Shown here piece by piece: positions 18,643 through 27,419 of a stretch of 38,248 nt of DNA. A program made the position numbers and the translations under genes. Where the stretch lies: contig NZ_CAJWCF010000041.1 of assembly GCF_913020055.1 (NCBI RefSeq), positions 1-38,248 of the forward strand, in the 5' to 3' direction. Position 1 is the first letter of the stretch, and each line of letters opens with the position of its first letter. This DNA is from an uncultured Paraglaciecola sp. (GTDB lineage: Bacteria > Pseudomonadota > Gammaproteobacteria > Enterobacterales > Alteromonadaceae). The notes beneath the pieces were generated by a model. That model had not been told where the DNA came from. It was given only the letters and a program-made list of their open reading frames with translations, and did no database searches.

Positions 18643-19533
18643 ATGAATTTATCCACCTTTCAACAAACATGTCGCGATAGGGTTAATTCAACTCTAAGTC
18701 AAACCATCAGTGCGCTGCCTGAACATGCAGAAACACTTAAGCAAGCCATGGAGTACGCACTATTAATTGGCGGCAAAAGAATGCGCCCTTTTTTAGTTTA
18801 TGCCACAGGCAAAATGCTCTCAATTCAGCAAAAAGATCTCGATGGTCCAGCTGCCGCAATAGAAGCCATTCATGCGTATTCACTTATTCACGATGATTTG
18901 CCTGCCATGGATGACGATGACCTAAGACGCGGTCATCCAACCTGTCATATTCAATTTGATGAAGCCACCGCCATATTGGCTGGCGATGCCTTGCAAACAC
19001 TTGCATTTGAAATATTGTGCGATTACCCGCTTTCAAGTGAATTAGCAATGAAACGTATTCAACTCGTCAAAATTGCGAGTCAGGCAGCGGGTTACAATGG
19101 CATGTGTGGAGGCCAAGCTATGGATTTAGCCGCCACTGACCAACATATTAGTCAACAACAATTAGAAGACCTACATAACAAAAAAACTGGTGCATTACTG
19201 AGTGCATGTGTTGAAATGGCGATGACTTTAGCGCCAGATATTACGCCGCAAAGTCGACTACATTTAATGAATTTTGCCAAAACCATTGGGTTAGCCTTCC
19301 AAGTACAGGACGACATTTTAGATGTTGTGGGAGACTCTGCAGTGTTAGGGAAGCCACAAGGATCTGATCAAGCTCAGAACAAAAGTACGTACCCAGCCAT
19401 GTTAGGATTAGAGCCAGCACAAGCTTATCTGGACGATCTTCATAAACAAGCACTTCAAGCTTTGCGCGCTTTGCCTTACAATACCCAAATGTTGGTGTCT
19501 TTTACCGACTTTGTTATCCACCGTACTTACTGA
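18643..19533 (+). CDS. ispA: Farnesyl diphosphate synthase
   Basis: IspA condenses DMAPP with two IPP to give farnesyl diphosphate for quinone and undecaprenyl synthesis. Both aspartate-rich motifs are present: DDLPAMDDDD (about 84-93) and DDILD (about 223-227), together with GGKRMRPFL. I use the ATG at 18643 (296 residues); an ATG at 18607 would add a 12-residue leader not seen in the family. It lies between xseB and dxs as in E. coli. Confidence 0.96.
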   Translation: MNLSTFQQTCRDRVNSTLSQTISALPEHAETLKQAMEYALLIGGKRMRPFLVYATGKMLSIQQKDLDGPAAAIEAIHAYSLIHDDLPAMDDDDLRRGHPTCHIQFDEATAILAGDALQTLAFEILCDYPLSSELAMKRIQLVKIASQAAGYNGMCGGQAMDLAATDQHISQQQLEDLHNKKTGALLSACVEMAMTLAPDITPQSRLHLMNFAKTIGLAFQVQDDILDVVGDSAVLGKPQGSDQAQNKSTYPAMLGLEPAQAYLDDLHKQALQALRALPYNTQMLVSFTDFVIHRTY

Positions 19534-19597
19534 ATGTCTGAATTTAAGCGTAAGTTTGGCTGTATAAAATGAAATTTACTTAGTTGATATACATTTA

Positions 19598-21460
19598 ATG
19601 ACCCTAGATATTACTCACTACCCAATCCTCGCTCAAGCTGATACACCAGAACAGTTAAGAGAATTATCACAAGATAAACTAAAACAACTAAGTGTTGAAT
19701 TACGTCAATATTTATTGACCAGCGTGAGCCAAAGTAGTGGGCATTTTGCTTCAGGTTTAGGCACTGTCGAACTGACGGTGGCTTTGCATTATGTATACAA
19801 CACACCTTTTGATCGACTGTTATGGGACGTGGGTCATCAAGCCTATCCCCACAAAATTTTGACTGGTCGCCGTGAACGTATGCCAACTATTCGCAAAAAA
19901 GGTGGCTTGCACCCTTTCCCGTGGCCGCCAGAAAGTGAATATGACACCTTTGCAGTAGGACATTCATCTACTTCAATCAGTGCCGCTCTTGGCATGGCTG
20001 TGGCTGCTGAAAAAGAAGCGTTAGGGCGCAAGGTTGTGGCTGTCATTGGAGATGGCGCTATGACCGCAGGTATGGCCTTTGAAGCATTAAACCATGGCGG
20101 AGATATCAGTAAAGATTTGTTAGTAGTGTTAAATGACAATGAAATGTCGATATCCGAAAATGTCGGCGCACTTAATAGTCATTTGGCTAGATTATTAACA
20201 GGAAACTTTTTTAACTCTATTCGTGACGGCGGTAAGAAATTACTGAGTAATGTGCCACCGATTAAAGAATTTGCCAGCCGCGCTGAAGAACATATAAAAG
20301 GTATGGTTGTTCCAGGCACTATTTTTGAAGAGCTAGGCTTTAAATATATTGGCCCGATAGACGGCCATGATGTGAATGGCGTGGTCGATACATTGCGTAA
20401 TATGCGCAATATCAAAGGCCCACAAATATTACATGTGGTAACCAAAAAAGGAAAAGGGTACGAGTCAGCCGAACAAGACCCAATTAAGTTTCATGCTGTG
20501 CCTAAGTTCAACCCACTAGATCAAGCCTTACCTAAAGCCGCGCCCAGCAATCCCACTTTTTCAGCAATATTTGGTGACTGGTTATGTGACATGGCAGCAC
20601 AAGATCCTAAATTGATGGCCGTCACTCCCGCTATGCGAGAAGGCTCGGGCATGGTGAAGTTTTCACAGCAGTACCCCGCACAATATTTTGATGTGGCGAT
20701 TGCTGAACAACATGCGGTCACCTTTGCAGCAGGTTTAGCCAAAGAAGGACTCAATGCCGTTGTCGCAATTTATTCGACCTTTTTACAACGCGCATACGAC
20801 CAACTTATTCACGATGTGGCGATACAAAACCTTCCTGTTTTATTTGCAATAGACAGAGCGGGATTAGTGGGTGCTGATGGTCCGACTCATCAAGGCGCTT
20901 TTGATATTCCATTTTTACGTTGCATACCCAATATGGTCATTATGGCTCCAGCCGATGAAAACGAATGCCGTCAAATGTTATACACAGGACATAAATTACA
21001 AAAGCCTGCTGCGCTTAGATACCCTAGAGGCTCAGCTACAGGTGTAATACCCGTAGCTGAAATGACGGACCTTGAGTTAGGCAAGGGCCGCACCATAAGA
21101 ACAGGTGAAAAGGTCGCCATTCTTAATTTCGGTGTGTTATTGCCTTATGCCCAAGAAGCGGCAGAAAAAATCAATGCAACTGTTATTGACATGCGTTTTG
21201 TTAAACCCTTAGATACCGACATCATTAATCAGCTCGCGGTCTCTCATGAGTTATTCGTAAGCCTTGAAGATGGTGCGATTATGGGAGGAGCTGGCAGTGC
21301 GGTAGCTGAGTACTTAATGTCTTCTATACACACCAGTAAGTTGTTGCAGCTAGGTCTTCCGGATGAATTTATTATGCAAGGTACACAACAAGAGATGTAT
21401 GTTGAGCTAGGTTTAGATGCAGCGGGGATATTGGTCAGAATCGAAGGCTTTTATAGCTAA
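19598..21460 (+). CDS. dxs: 1-deoxy-D-xylulose-5-phosphate synthase
   Basis: Dxs joins pyruvate and glyceraldehyde-3-phosphate, using thiamine diphosphate, in the first step of the MEP isoprenoid pathway. The 620-residue length is exact for the family. Visible motifs are the TPP/Mg site GDGAMTAG (about 152-159) with its downstream Asn in '[10 protein letters not shown]', '[13 protein letters not shown]' with the catalytic Glu (about 370), and the '[15 protein letters not shown]' segment (about 425-440). It is last in xseB-ispA-dxs and supplies precursors for IspA. Confidence 0.97.
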   Translation: MTLDITHYPILAQADTPEQLRELSQDKLKQLSVELRQYLLTSVSQSSGHFASGLGTVELTVALHYVYNTPFDRLLWDVGHQAYPHKILTGRRERMPTIRKKGGLHPFPWPPESEYDTFAVGHSSTSISAALGMAVAAEKEALGRKVVAVIGDGAMTAGMAFEALNHGGDISKDLLVVLNDNEMSISENVGALNSHLARLLTGNFFNSIRDGGKKLLSNVPPIKEFASRAEEHIKGMVVPGTIFEELGFKYIGPIDGHDVNGVVDTLRNMRNIKGPQILHVVTKKGKGYESAEQDPIKFHAVPKFNPLDQALPKAAPSNPTFSAIFGDWLCDMAAQDPKLMAVTPAMREGSGMVKFSQQYPAQYFDVAIAEQHAVTFAAGLAKEGLNAVVAIYSTFLQRAYDQLIHDVAIQNLPVLFAIDRAGLVGADGPTHQGAFDIPFLRCIPNMVIMAPADENECRQMLYTGHKLQKPAALRYPRGSATGVIPVAEMTDLELGKGRTIRTGEKVAILNFGVLLPYAQEAAEKINATVIDMRFVKPLDTDIINQLAVSHELFVSLEDGAIMGGAGSAVAEYLMSSIHTSKLLQLGLPDEFIMQGTQQEMYVELGLDAAGILVRIEGFYS

Positions 21461-21514
21461 TTATTGTGTCTAGGTTTGAAGTCATTGTTTTCTAATTATT
21501 TCGCGACATAAAAC

Positions 21515-21880
21515 ATGCGCTGACGCTTACTGGCATCCCGCGCGGCGCCCGCTTGCCAGTTTTTGCTTCGAATCAGTTACTTCTTTTATAAAGTGTATCC
21601 TTTCACTTTACCTTTCAGGCCAGCTAAAGTTGTTCCATATTTATCCCATAAATATGGTCAACAGCCAAAAGAAGTAACCAAGAAAGCCCGCTCGGAGGCA
21701 ATGCTCTTCATCCAACTATTACTTCAATTTAGCAGGTCGCGCTGGGCCGTTCCAGACGGCGCACCGCTCAATCGCCTGTCCATGGCGATTGCCCTAGCGA
21801 GCCTTGAGTCTAGGGTAAATCAAAAGCATCGGCTTTGCAGACTAAGAGGCCCTTACCTAAATTCTCATAGGGAGTTATGA
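21515..21880 (+). repeat. Dispersed structured repeat, copy A
   Basis: A non-coding dispersed element. It opens with ATGCGCTGACGCTTACTG (21515-21532), continues to a perfect 12-bp inverted repeat GTTACTTCTTTT (21576-21587) / AAAAGAAGTAAC (21667-21678), and then an ACAGCCAAAA...CCCGCTCG block (21661-21694). Both the opening block (23 of 24 bases) and the second block (28 of 34) recur inverted at 25707-25809. A 105-codon ORF through it is low-complexity and best seen as an artefact. The right boundary is approximate. Confidence 0.75.
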
Positions 21881-22227
21881 TAGGTGTCCCCGCAAACCGT
21901 TTGAAATGATGAGCAAAGTATTGTAGGAGGTTTGCAAAACCTAATATTCATAGTGAAAGTGCCATCTCGGTAATTCCCTCGAAAATAGCTAAAGACTCTA
22001 GTCTTTATTTAGCTTCGACGACTGAAATACTGATCTGGGATATATGTCTAAACTTAAAAGTGGTAAGTGTCCAAAATAGGCTCATTCACTTCACAACTCA
22101 CTTGGAACTGTGACTTCGGTCAATAAAAATAGGTCAGTGAAATAACGGCGCTTCTATCTCTGATTTAAAATTGATGCAATACGCATTGATTAATTCAATA
22201 CGTTTTTCTATTCGAAAGGAGGGAAAT
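21881..22227. other. Gene-free stretch after repeat copy A
   Basis: No coding region is recognised. A hairpin-forming segment lies near 21990-22020 (AAAGACT/AGTCTTT inside AGCTAAA...TTTAGCT). The rest looks like degraded accessory sequence, and nothing can be named. Confidence 0.5.
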
Positions 22228-22935
22228 TTATTTAGAAACGTAGTATTTGGTCCTTCTAACGTTTGAAGTAGATAACCATTGAGCTAAATCAAAATATAAA
22301 AATGTAATTTTAAATAAACCTACACCATTAGGTACTTGGGTAGTGTTTGTCCGATGCCGCTCATAGACGGCAATATGCTCAGGATGATCAAAGCATTTTT
22401 TATTATCAGGTATAAAAGACACTTTATTTTTAAACGGCAATTTATGAAATTGCTCAAATTGTTTTACTTCTGCTTTCCAATCGTCACAAAATTTGAAAAA
22501 GAAACTATTTTTATCACTCACTGCCATCATACGTTTTGTTCTTTTATCCCACTTATCTTTTGCATCTTGCTCGCTGTTGTAGTGTACAAAATGTATTTCA
22601 ATATCCCCAAGAAGTCCCATAGGGTAGTAGGCTTTTTTAAACATGTGTGGGTGTTTTGTTTCGTTTTGTGGTTTGAACTTTAATTCCAAGCCCATGTAAT
22701 AGTCAAAAGATGATAGTAATTTTATGTAGCACTCGCCATATATTCCCAAGCCAACAAATGGTGTGTTGTAGGCCCTGTTGTACCATTTATATACTTCACC
22801 ACCCCAACAATTATCAGAAATAATTACAAAATTTTTATTTTTTATTATTTCCAACTCTTTCCTGAGCGTGCCTTTTTTGCGTAAAACTCTAGTTTTGCGC
22901 AAAATGTATGTTCTGATTTCGCTAAATGAATTCAT
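22228..22935 (-). CDS. DUF1919 family protein
   Basis: A 235-residue protein of the DUF1919 family, whose members occur among exopolysaccharide and capsule genes and are often annotated as polysaccharide biosynthesis proteins. The signature 'FVIISDNCWGGEVYKWYN' (about 36-53) and 'YYPMGLLGDIEIHFVHYNSEQDAKDKW' region (about 103-129) are clear. No catalytic function is proven. It stands alone in the island between dxs and pgpA, is more AT-rich than its neighbours, and was probably acquired horizontally. There is no signal peptide, so the product is likely cytoplasmic. Confidence 0.8.
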   Translation of the reverse strand: MNSFSEIRTYILRKTRVLRKKGTLRKELEIIKNKNFVIISDNCWGGEVYKWYNRAYNTPFVGLGIYGECYIKLLSSFDYYMGLELKFKPQNETKHPHMFKKAYYPMGLLGDIEIHFVHYNSEQDAKDKWDKRTKRMMAVSDKNSFFFKFCDDWKAEVKQFEQFHKLPFKNKVSFIPDNKKCFDHPEHIAVYERHRTNTTQVPNGVGLFKITFLYFDLAQWLSTSNVRRTKYYVSK

Positions 22936-23182
22936 AATTAATTGTTTATTAAAAAGTTTGTAAATGAATTACCCAACACATTTCAGCTGTCAATAACTTC
23001 TATGCTAACCAAAGTGTCTAATAAATCGATTCTAGTCAATTTAAGTTACGAAATAAATGGATATATTTCAACATCCCGTCCACTCACTTCCCATATAACA
23101 TTGGTAATCTAACTATGTTTTGCAGAGGAAATTTTCCAGTGCTCGACGGATAGCCATGCAGCAAGTGTTGTTAGTGACATGC

Positions 23183-23210
23183 AAAGCCCGCCTTCAAGGC
23201 GGACTTTTTT
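23183..23210 (+). terminator. Orphan intrinsic terminator
   Basis: CCGCC (23188-23192) pairs with GGCGG (23198-23202), extended by AAAG/CTTT with one mismatch and followed by six T. It is oriented rightward, yet no rightward gene precedes it for more than 1.7 kb, so it may be the tail of a lost gene. Confidence 0.65.
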
Positions 23211-23564
23211 ATTACCGTTAGTTTCACTTTTGGTAAATTATGAACGGCGGCACCGAGCAACGTAGGTTTTACTGCTGATGTCACCGATGTCTCGTTGATA
23301 GATGTCGTCCGATGATCAGATACTGGTTTCATTTTTATTCGCGTTTTGCAAATATTTCCTGAATTGGTAATTATATAGGTCACATTATTACAAGCCACTT
23401 ACTCGGTAGCGTTAAACCCATAAATGGCCTGAATTGCGGTAAATATTTGTATAGGATATAAAAAGAACAGTGCAACTGAGAACTAAGCGACAACACTTCT
23501 GAAAGGCTTGTTTTAATTGATTTTAAACTCGACTGGTTGTTGTTTTTTTACCGTAATACATTCA

Positions 23565-23576
23565 TGATAATTATCA
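23565..23576. promoter_or_regulatory. Perfect palindrome TGATAATTATCA
   Basis: A 12-bp perfect palindrome flanked by CCGTA (23551-23555) and TACGG (23579-23583). It lies about 165 bases before the sigma-54-type promoter, where an enhancer-binding regulator would sit. It also resembles a shortened Fur-box core. The bound factor is unknown. Confidence 0.35.
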
Positions 23577-23730
23577 AATACGGCTTTTAATGGTTAATCC
23601 TCTTTTACTTTAAATTTATTGTTTTTAGGTCATCAATTCAATCAAAAATCTGTTTTTGTATCGAAATATTTCACTTATCTAGACACTGCAATTTACCATA
23701 ACCAATTGAAATAAATGAATATTATTTTTT

Positions 23731-23745
23731 GGCTTATCTTGTGCA
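23731..23745 (+). promoter_or_regulatory. Sigma-54-type promoter of the PEP-CTERM gene
   Basis: TGGC at -24 and TGC at -12, with exactly ten bases between GG (23732-23733) and GC (23744-23745), as sigma-54 requires. The central bases deviate from consensus. The predicted start near 23757 gives a leader of about 34 bases. PEP-CTERM genes in several Proteobacteria are driven by RpoN with PrsK/PrsR, which fits. Confidence 0.55.
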
Positions 23746-23790
23746 TATGCGTCTATAGGAAATTAAATTACGATATCAGGAACTTAAAAT

Positions 23791-24537
23791 ATGAAAATAA
23801 AATCAGCGCTTACCACTTTTATTACTGTTCTGTCATTTTCTGCAATAACATCAGTCAGTGCAGCAATAATAAATTTAAATACAACAATCCGCGATATGAG
23901 TGATGATCACCCAGATTTTCAATCATATTGCTGCGGATCGGTTAAGGGAATGGTTGGCCTAACCCTTGGAAATGATGGAACACCAACATTCATTGGTGGT
24001 AGGATGAATACAACCCCTGATAATTTTTCTGATTGGTATTCAATTGGTACCGACCATGTGCTTGGGGAAATGAACTATTCACTGGCTTTCGATAATACAA
24101 TCACTACTGACCCAAATATCTATACCTTTACCGATTCAACCTTTTTCCCAATTGATGGTTTATTAGGTGGAAATGATGGCCGTTCTCATAATTATCACTT
24201 CACTTTACGTCTCAATACTGATTTTACCTTTAATGGAGGAGAAACCTTCACTTTCACCGGAGATGATGATGTTTGGGTGTTTATCGATGATCAACGTGTT
24301 ATAGATCTGGGAGGTATTCATAGAGCAGAATCTGCTAGTGTTGATCTGGATTCATTAGGTTTAAAGAGAGGCAATGATTATAGTTTGGATCTGTTTTTTG
24401 CCGAAAGACACACCTCTCAGTCAAACTTCAGGATTGATACGACAATACAACTTAAGCCAGTTCCAGAGCCAAGTGGCATTATTCTGATGAGCGCAAGCTT
24501 ATTCGGATTAAGCTTGCTTCGTAGAAGAATAAAATAA
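23791..24537 (+). CDS. PEP-CTERM sorted fibro-slime domain protein
   Basis: A 248-residue exported protein. It has a Sec signal peptide (about 1-26, ending 'SVSAA'), a fibro-slime/PA14-like domain (about 95-220) with 'FTGDDDVWVFIDDQRVIDLGG' and 'LDLFFAERHTSQSNF' as its core motifs, and a C-terminal PEP-CTERM signal: 'VPEPS' at about 226-230, a hydrophobic helix, then the basic end RRRIK. Exosortase would cut at the PEP motif and release or anchor the protein, probably into a biofilm or slime matrix. No exosortase gene is in the window, and the prsT-like gene at 153 is broken. The start has GGAAC nearby and lies 33 bases after the predicted transcription start. Confidence 0.9.
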   Translation: MKIKSALTTFITVLSFSAITSVSAAIINLNTTIRDMSDDHPDFQSYCCGSVKGMVGLTLGNDGTPTFIGGRMNTTPDNFSDWYSIGTDHVLGEMNYSLAFDNTITTDPNIYTFTDSTFFPIDGLLGGNDGRSHNYHFTLRLNTDFTFNGGETFTFTGDDDVWVFIDDQRVIDLGGIHRAESASVDLDSLGLKRGNDYSLDLFFAERHTSQSNFRIDTTIQLKPVPEPSGIILMSASLFGLSLLRRRIK

Positions 24538-24549
24538 TAATTTTTTTTT

Positions 24550-24586
24550 AACATAGCTATTAAGCCATCACATAATAGCTATGTTT
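24550..24586. terminator. Terminator of the PEP-CTERM gene
   Basis: A perfect 13-bp stem (24550-24562 with 24573-24585) with a 10-base loop and a short T-run on the right. A run of A is read on the opposite side, from the ten T at 24541-24549, so it may work in both directions. It begins 12 bases after the PEP-CTERM stop. Confidence 0.75.
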
Positions 24587-24910
24587 TGCCTTAAAGGTGC
24601 TTTGGTACGGTACAGGAGAGTGATAAGGTTGCAGACTAGCAACGGCTGGTTTGAGCTGAATTGCCGTCATACGATTAAGTAGCGGTGACAATCGCCTAGA
24701 CTGAGAAAGTTAACGTTCAGGTTTGTCTCAGAAATGCAGATTTGTGCGCATAACCACCACTTGAATACGTCTCTTCTGACTAATCGAATGCGCACTTTCG
24801 ACCTGACTGATTCAACATACAGATAATTACTGGACTAATTAATTTCGTGAGCCCGGTCTAACACATAATCTTTCTCTGCCACACTGAAACAACGACTCAA
24901 GCGTTCAAGG
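24587..24910. other. Gene-free stretch before the transposase remnant
   Basis: No ORF of note and no clear repeat. It probably includes the left part of the decayed IS91-type element, but no terminal sequence could be recognised. Confidence 0.4.
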
Positions 24911-25322
24911 ATGAACTATTTTCTGGCATTACAGAAAGCGAGGCAATACAAACGCCACCGCCCCGAAACGACTCTGATGTATCAGCTTGTTGAGCAGTAT
25001 AATCCGGCATTTAAACAAGCGCTTACCAAAGTACGTCGAACGAGAGTTTGATGATTTTTTGCGTTGTGGCCGTCTCGAACATAATTTTTTGCGGGTGGTA
25101 TGCGGTGATTGCAAACACGAGAAACTGGTTGCTTTCAGCTGCAAACCTCGCGGAGTTTGTCCCAGTTGCGGGGCCAGGAGAATTGCTAAAAGTGCCGCAT
25201 TATTGGTCGATGACGTCCTACACGGCTACCCTATTCACCATTGTGTTTTAAGCTTGCCTATCCCACTTCGCTTGTTACTAGGCCGATATCCTACTGAATT
25301 GATTAACCTGAATCTTGTTTAA
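24911..25322 (+). pseudogene. IS91-type transposase N-terminal remnant, frameshifted
   Basis: The first 45 codons (ATG at 24911, 'MNYFLALQKARQYKRHRPET') match the start of IS91-type Y2 transposases. Near 25019 the reading frame shifts to one continuing 'RLPKYVEREFDDFLRCGRLEHN', then the zinc-binding domain with Cys-x2-Cys pairs ('CGDCKHEKLVAFSC' and 'CPSCGARR'), and stops at 25320-25322 after 'RYPTELINLNLV'. The catalytic tyrosine domain is absent. The element is therefore both frameshifted and truncated, and cannot move on its own. Confidence 0.82.
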
Positions 25323-25401
25323 GAAAAATAGAATTAAATGCCTGTTCTAAGCTCCGACTTTTAGACGAAAGAGATCAATCTAAAAAGGAAAAGCCATGAA
25401 G

Positions 25402-25545
25402 GGAATTAACAGGATATCCATGTTAATTCAGTGCAAAGCAACCTAAAACTTCCAGTCGACAACGTCGATGCATTTGACTTACTCTCGGCTCAGTGAGCTA
25501 TCGAAACAGGAGCAATAATAAAGAACTATTTTCCCTGTTAATTCC
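25402..25545. repeat. Segment bounded by 12-bp inverted repeats with an imperfect palindrome
   Basis: GGAATTAACAGG (25402-25413) returns inverted as CCTGTTAATTCC (25534-25545). The left copy is half of a near-perfect 27-base palindrome (25403-25429): GAATTAACA, GGATATCC, one extra A, TGTTAATTC. It has no coding capacity. The arrangement resembles a REP-like or miniature inverted-repeat element beside the transposase remnant; its identity is unproven. Confidence 0.5.
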
Positions 25546-25588
25546 AACACCCCAAGCCACCGCCACTTTTCCCGCATTTAAAGTTTCA

Positions 25589-25809
25589 GCACAAAAAGGC
25601 TTATTTTAGGGGCAAATGGCAAGGATGCCATTTGAGTGGAAGTTGGATGGACACATTTGGAACGACCCTAAAATAAGCCTTTTTGTGCGGTTAAAAACTT
25701 TTGTAGCGAGCGGCCTTTTTTACCTACTTTTTTTGGCTGTAGCAAAAAAGTAGGTTGGACGAAGGGATTCGTTTGAAATTACCAAGGATGGCAGTAAGCG
25801 TCAGCGCAT
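25589..25809 (-). repeat. Dispersed structured repeat, copy B, with a 23-bp inverted repeat
   Basis: An inverted copy of the element at 21515. Its opening block is at 25786-25809, its ACAGCCAAAA...GGCCGCTCG block at 25707-25740, and its hairpin CCTACTTTTTT (25723-25733) / AAAAAAGTAGG (25744-25754) replaces the one in copy A. Beyond this lies a perfect 23-bp inverted repeat (25589-25611 and 25666-25688) enclosing an inner 9-bp hairpin, CAAATGGCA (25613-25621) with TGCCATTTG (25626-25634), loop AGGA. The outer limits are approximate. Confidence 0.75.
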
Positions 25810-25829
25810 AAAGTGGCGAAGCCATGCTC

Positions 25830-26691
25830 TTAGTTAGACAATACCACATCGACTTGATAATGATTCAACCAAACTTGACCCGTACCGCTCATAACCTCGG
25901 TTCCGAGCTGAATATCTGCGATGTATAGCCCAGATGGTATAAATTTTTGCTCAATGCTGTAGCGTAACAACTCTGCAGCATCAAACTTAATTTGCATCAA
26001 TGGTTGGCTAGTGCGAAATGCCAAATACACCCAGTTATTGTCATTTTTACCCAATGTATCGTGCCACTTTTTATCCAGCCACACTTCCCATTCGATACCA
26101 CCTATCATTACCTCAGCTACTTCTTCTCCTGCTGGATTGGCATAAAAATCATCACTGGCATAGGTCCAAATAATGACTTCGGCTGCAATAGTGGATTTAT
26201 CAATCTTTGTTTGGATAATATCGGCATGCGTTAACCAAAAAGTGCTAGCAAGGTTTAATTCATCATCAGTCAAAATTTCCACACTGTAATCAATCTCTAA
26301 TTTATCCAATTGATTGACAGAAATAGGGTATCCGTGCTTATTTTGGTTATGGGGTAACCATGGACTATTACCTAAAGTGATTTGTGGCTGTGCATAGACT
26401 TTGTCGCCATCTTCTGGCCATTGCCAATACCAACCATATTGGGTATTAGCGCCTATTATCCTCATGGCTAAACATTGAGTCCAATCAAAATCGTCAGCTG
26501 AATGTGCATTCCAAATATTGTTTTGTAAGTCACCGTATGGCGTGTTTCGACTTCCATAACCTTCGCAAGTAAAAGCAAGAATGGTCTTATTTTGTTCAAT
26601 CGCAGCGAGTTTTTGTTTTTCACTTATGCCATCACTGCAGCCAGCAAGCAAGCATTGTAACTATGATGAAAATTTTAATTGTTTTTAGCAT
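25830..26691 (-). pseudogene. GH12-like glycoside hydrolase lipoprotein, out of frame at a (TGCT)3 repeat
   Basis: The body, 273 codons counted from a TTG at 26651, resembles family GH12 endoglucanases/xyloglucanases: 'NNIWNA' (44-49), 'WYWQWP', 'AEVIIW' with the likely nucleophile Glu158, and 'QLGTEV' with the likely acid/base Glu252. The natural start is the ATG at 26691 with AGGGA upstream. It encodes MLKTIKIFIIVTMLA, the first part of a lipoprotein signal peptide. The two halves are in different frames: at 26643-26654 the coding strand reads (TGCT)3. Removing one unit gives MLAGC, a perfect lipobox, and an open frame. Read as written, translation from 26691 stops after about 17 codons. 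The gene is either a recent pseudogene or switched by repeat slippage. The GH12 assignment rests on motifs only. Confidence 0.7.
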
Positions 26692-26895
26692 CGAATTCCC
26701 TGTATTAGAAAAGTTTTCTAATCGACTTAAGCATACATTATAAAAATAGGGCGGAGCATATTATTGAAAGAGTAATGAATAACTATTACTTCATTCAAAC
26801 GCCTTGATTAAGCCCTTTTAAAATATCGCTAAGAGATCACTTATTGATGTGGGTTGGTATAAGACAGGATAAAAGTTAATGGCGCTATTAATAAA

Positions 26896-27378
26896 CTAAA
26901 TTAAAAACAAACCTAAATGTAAAATACCCAAAGCAAATGCCCCAGCCAATACATCATCAATCATAATGCCAAAGCCACCGTGCACATGTTTATCTAAGTA
27001 ACTAATTGGCCAAGGTTTAAGGATATCAAAAAAACGAAATAATACGAAACCAGCGAGCAATGTTTGCCAGCTCAAAGGTACAGCAAGCATAGTGATCAAC
27101 ATGCCTGCCACTTCATCCCAAACGATTGATGAATCATCATGCACCCCCATATCTTTAGCAGTTTTTCCGCAAATCCATATTCCCACAATACTAACCAAGA
27201 TGGTGACGGCTAAATATACAGAAAAACTAGCATAATGAGATAACAGCACCACTAACGGCAGAGCAGCCAAGGTACCAAATGTGCCTGGCATTTTCGCAGC
27301 TAAACCACTGCCAAATCCTAGAGCCAAAAAATGTACGGGGTTAAGTAAGCTAAGTCGGCTTCGTATTTGCTTATCCAC
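26896..27378 (-). CDS. pgpA: Phosphatidylglycerophosphatase A
   Basis: PgpA removes phosphate from phosphatidylglycerophosphate to give phosphatidylglycerol in the inner membrane. The 160-residue protein has several hydrophobic segments and the family motifs 'GSGLAAKMPGTFGTL' (about 23-37), 'HDDSSIVWDEVAG' (about 100-112) and 'FRFFDILKPWPI' (about 134-145). The start is GTG at 27378, preceded by AAAGGGCAA. It follows thiL by 41 bases, as in the E. coli and Vibrio order. Confidence 0.95.
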   Translation of the reverse strand: MDKQIRSRLSLLNPVHFLALGFGSGLAAKMPGTFGTLAALPLVVLLSHYASFSVYLAVTILVSIVGIWICGKTAKDMGVHDDSSIVWDEVAGMLITMLAVPLSWQTLLAGFVLFRFFDILKPWPISYLDKHVHGGFGIMIDDVLAGAFALGILHLGLFLI

Positions 27379-27419
27379 TAGTTGCCCTTTTTGATGATGT
27401 TCATCCTCACAGAGAATGA

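Larger units (their letters stand above)
22936..23790. other. 855-base mostly non-coding stretch
   Basis: It holds an isolated terminator-like hairpin (23183-23210), a palindrome (23565-23576) and a sigma-54-type promoter (23731-23745) belonging to the next gene. A 75-codon minus-strand ORF (23171-23398) overlaps the hairpin and has no recognisable similarity. Otherwise nothing is seen. Confidence 0.5.

Noticed and set aside
21563..21880. 105-codon ORF after dxs
   Set aside because: It runs through the dispersed repeat and its hairpins. The product is low-complexity and frame-dependent, and copy B does not keep the frame open.
23171..23398. 75-codon minus-strand ORF
   Set aside because: It overlaps a terminator hairpin, has no convincing ribosome site and resembles nothing I know.
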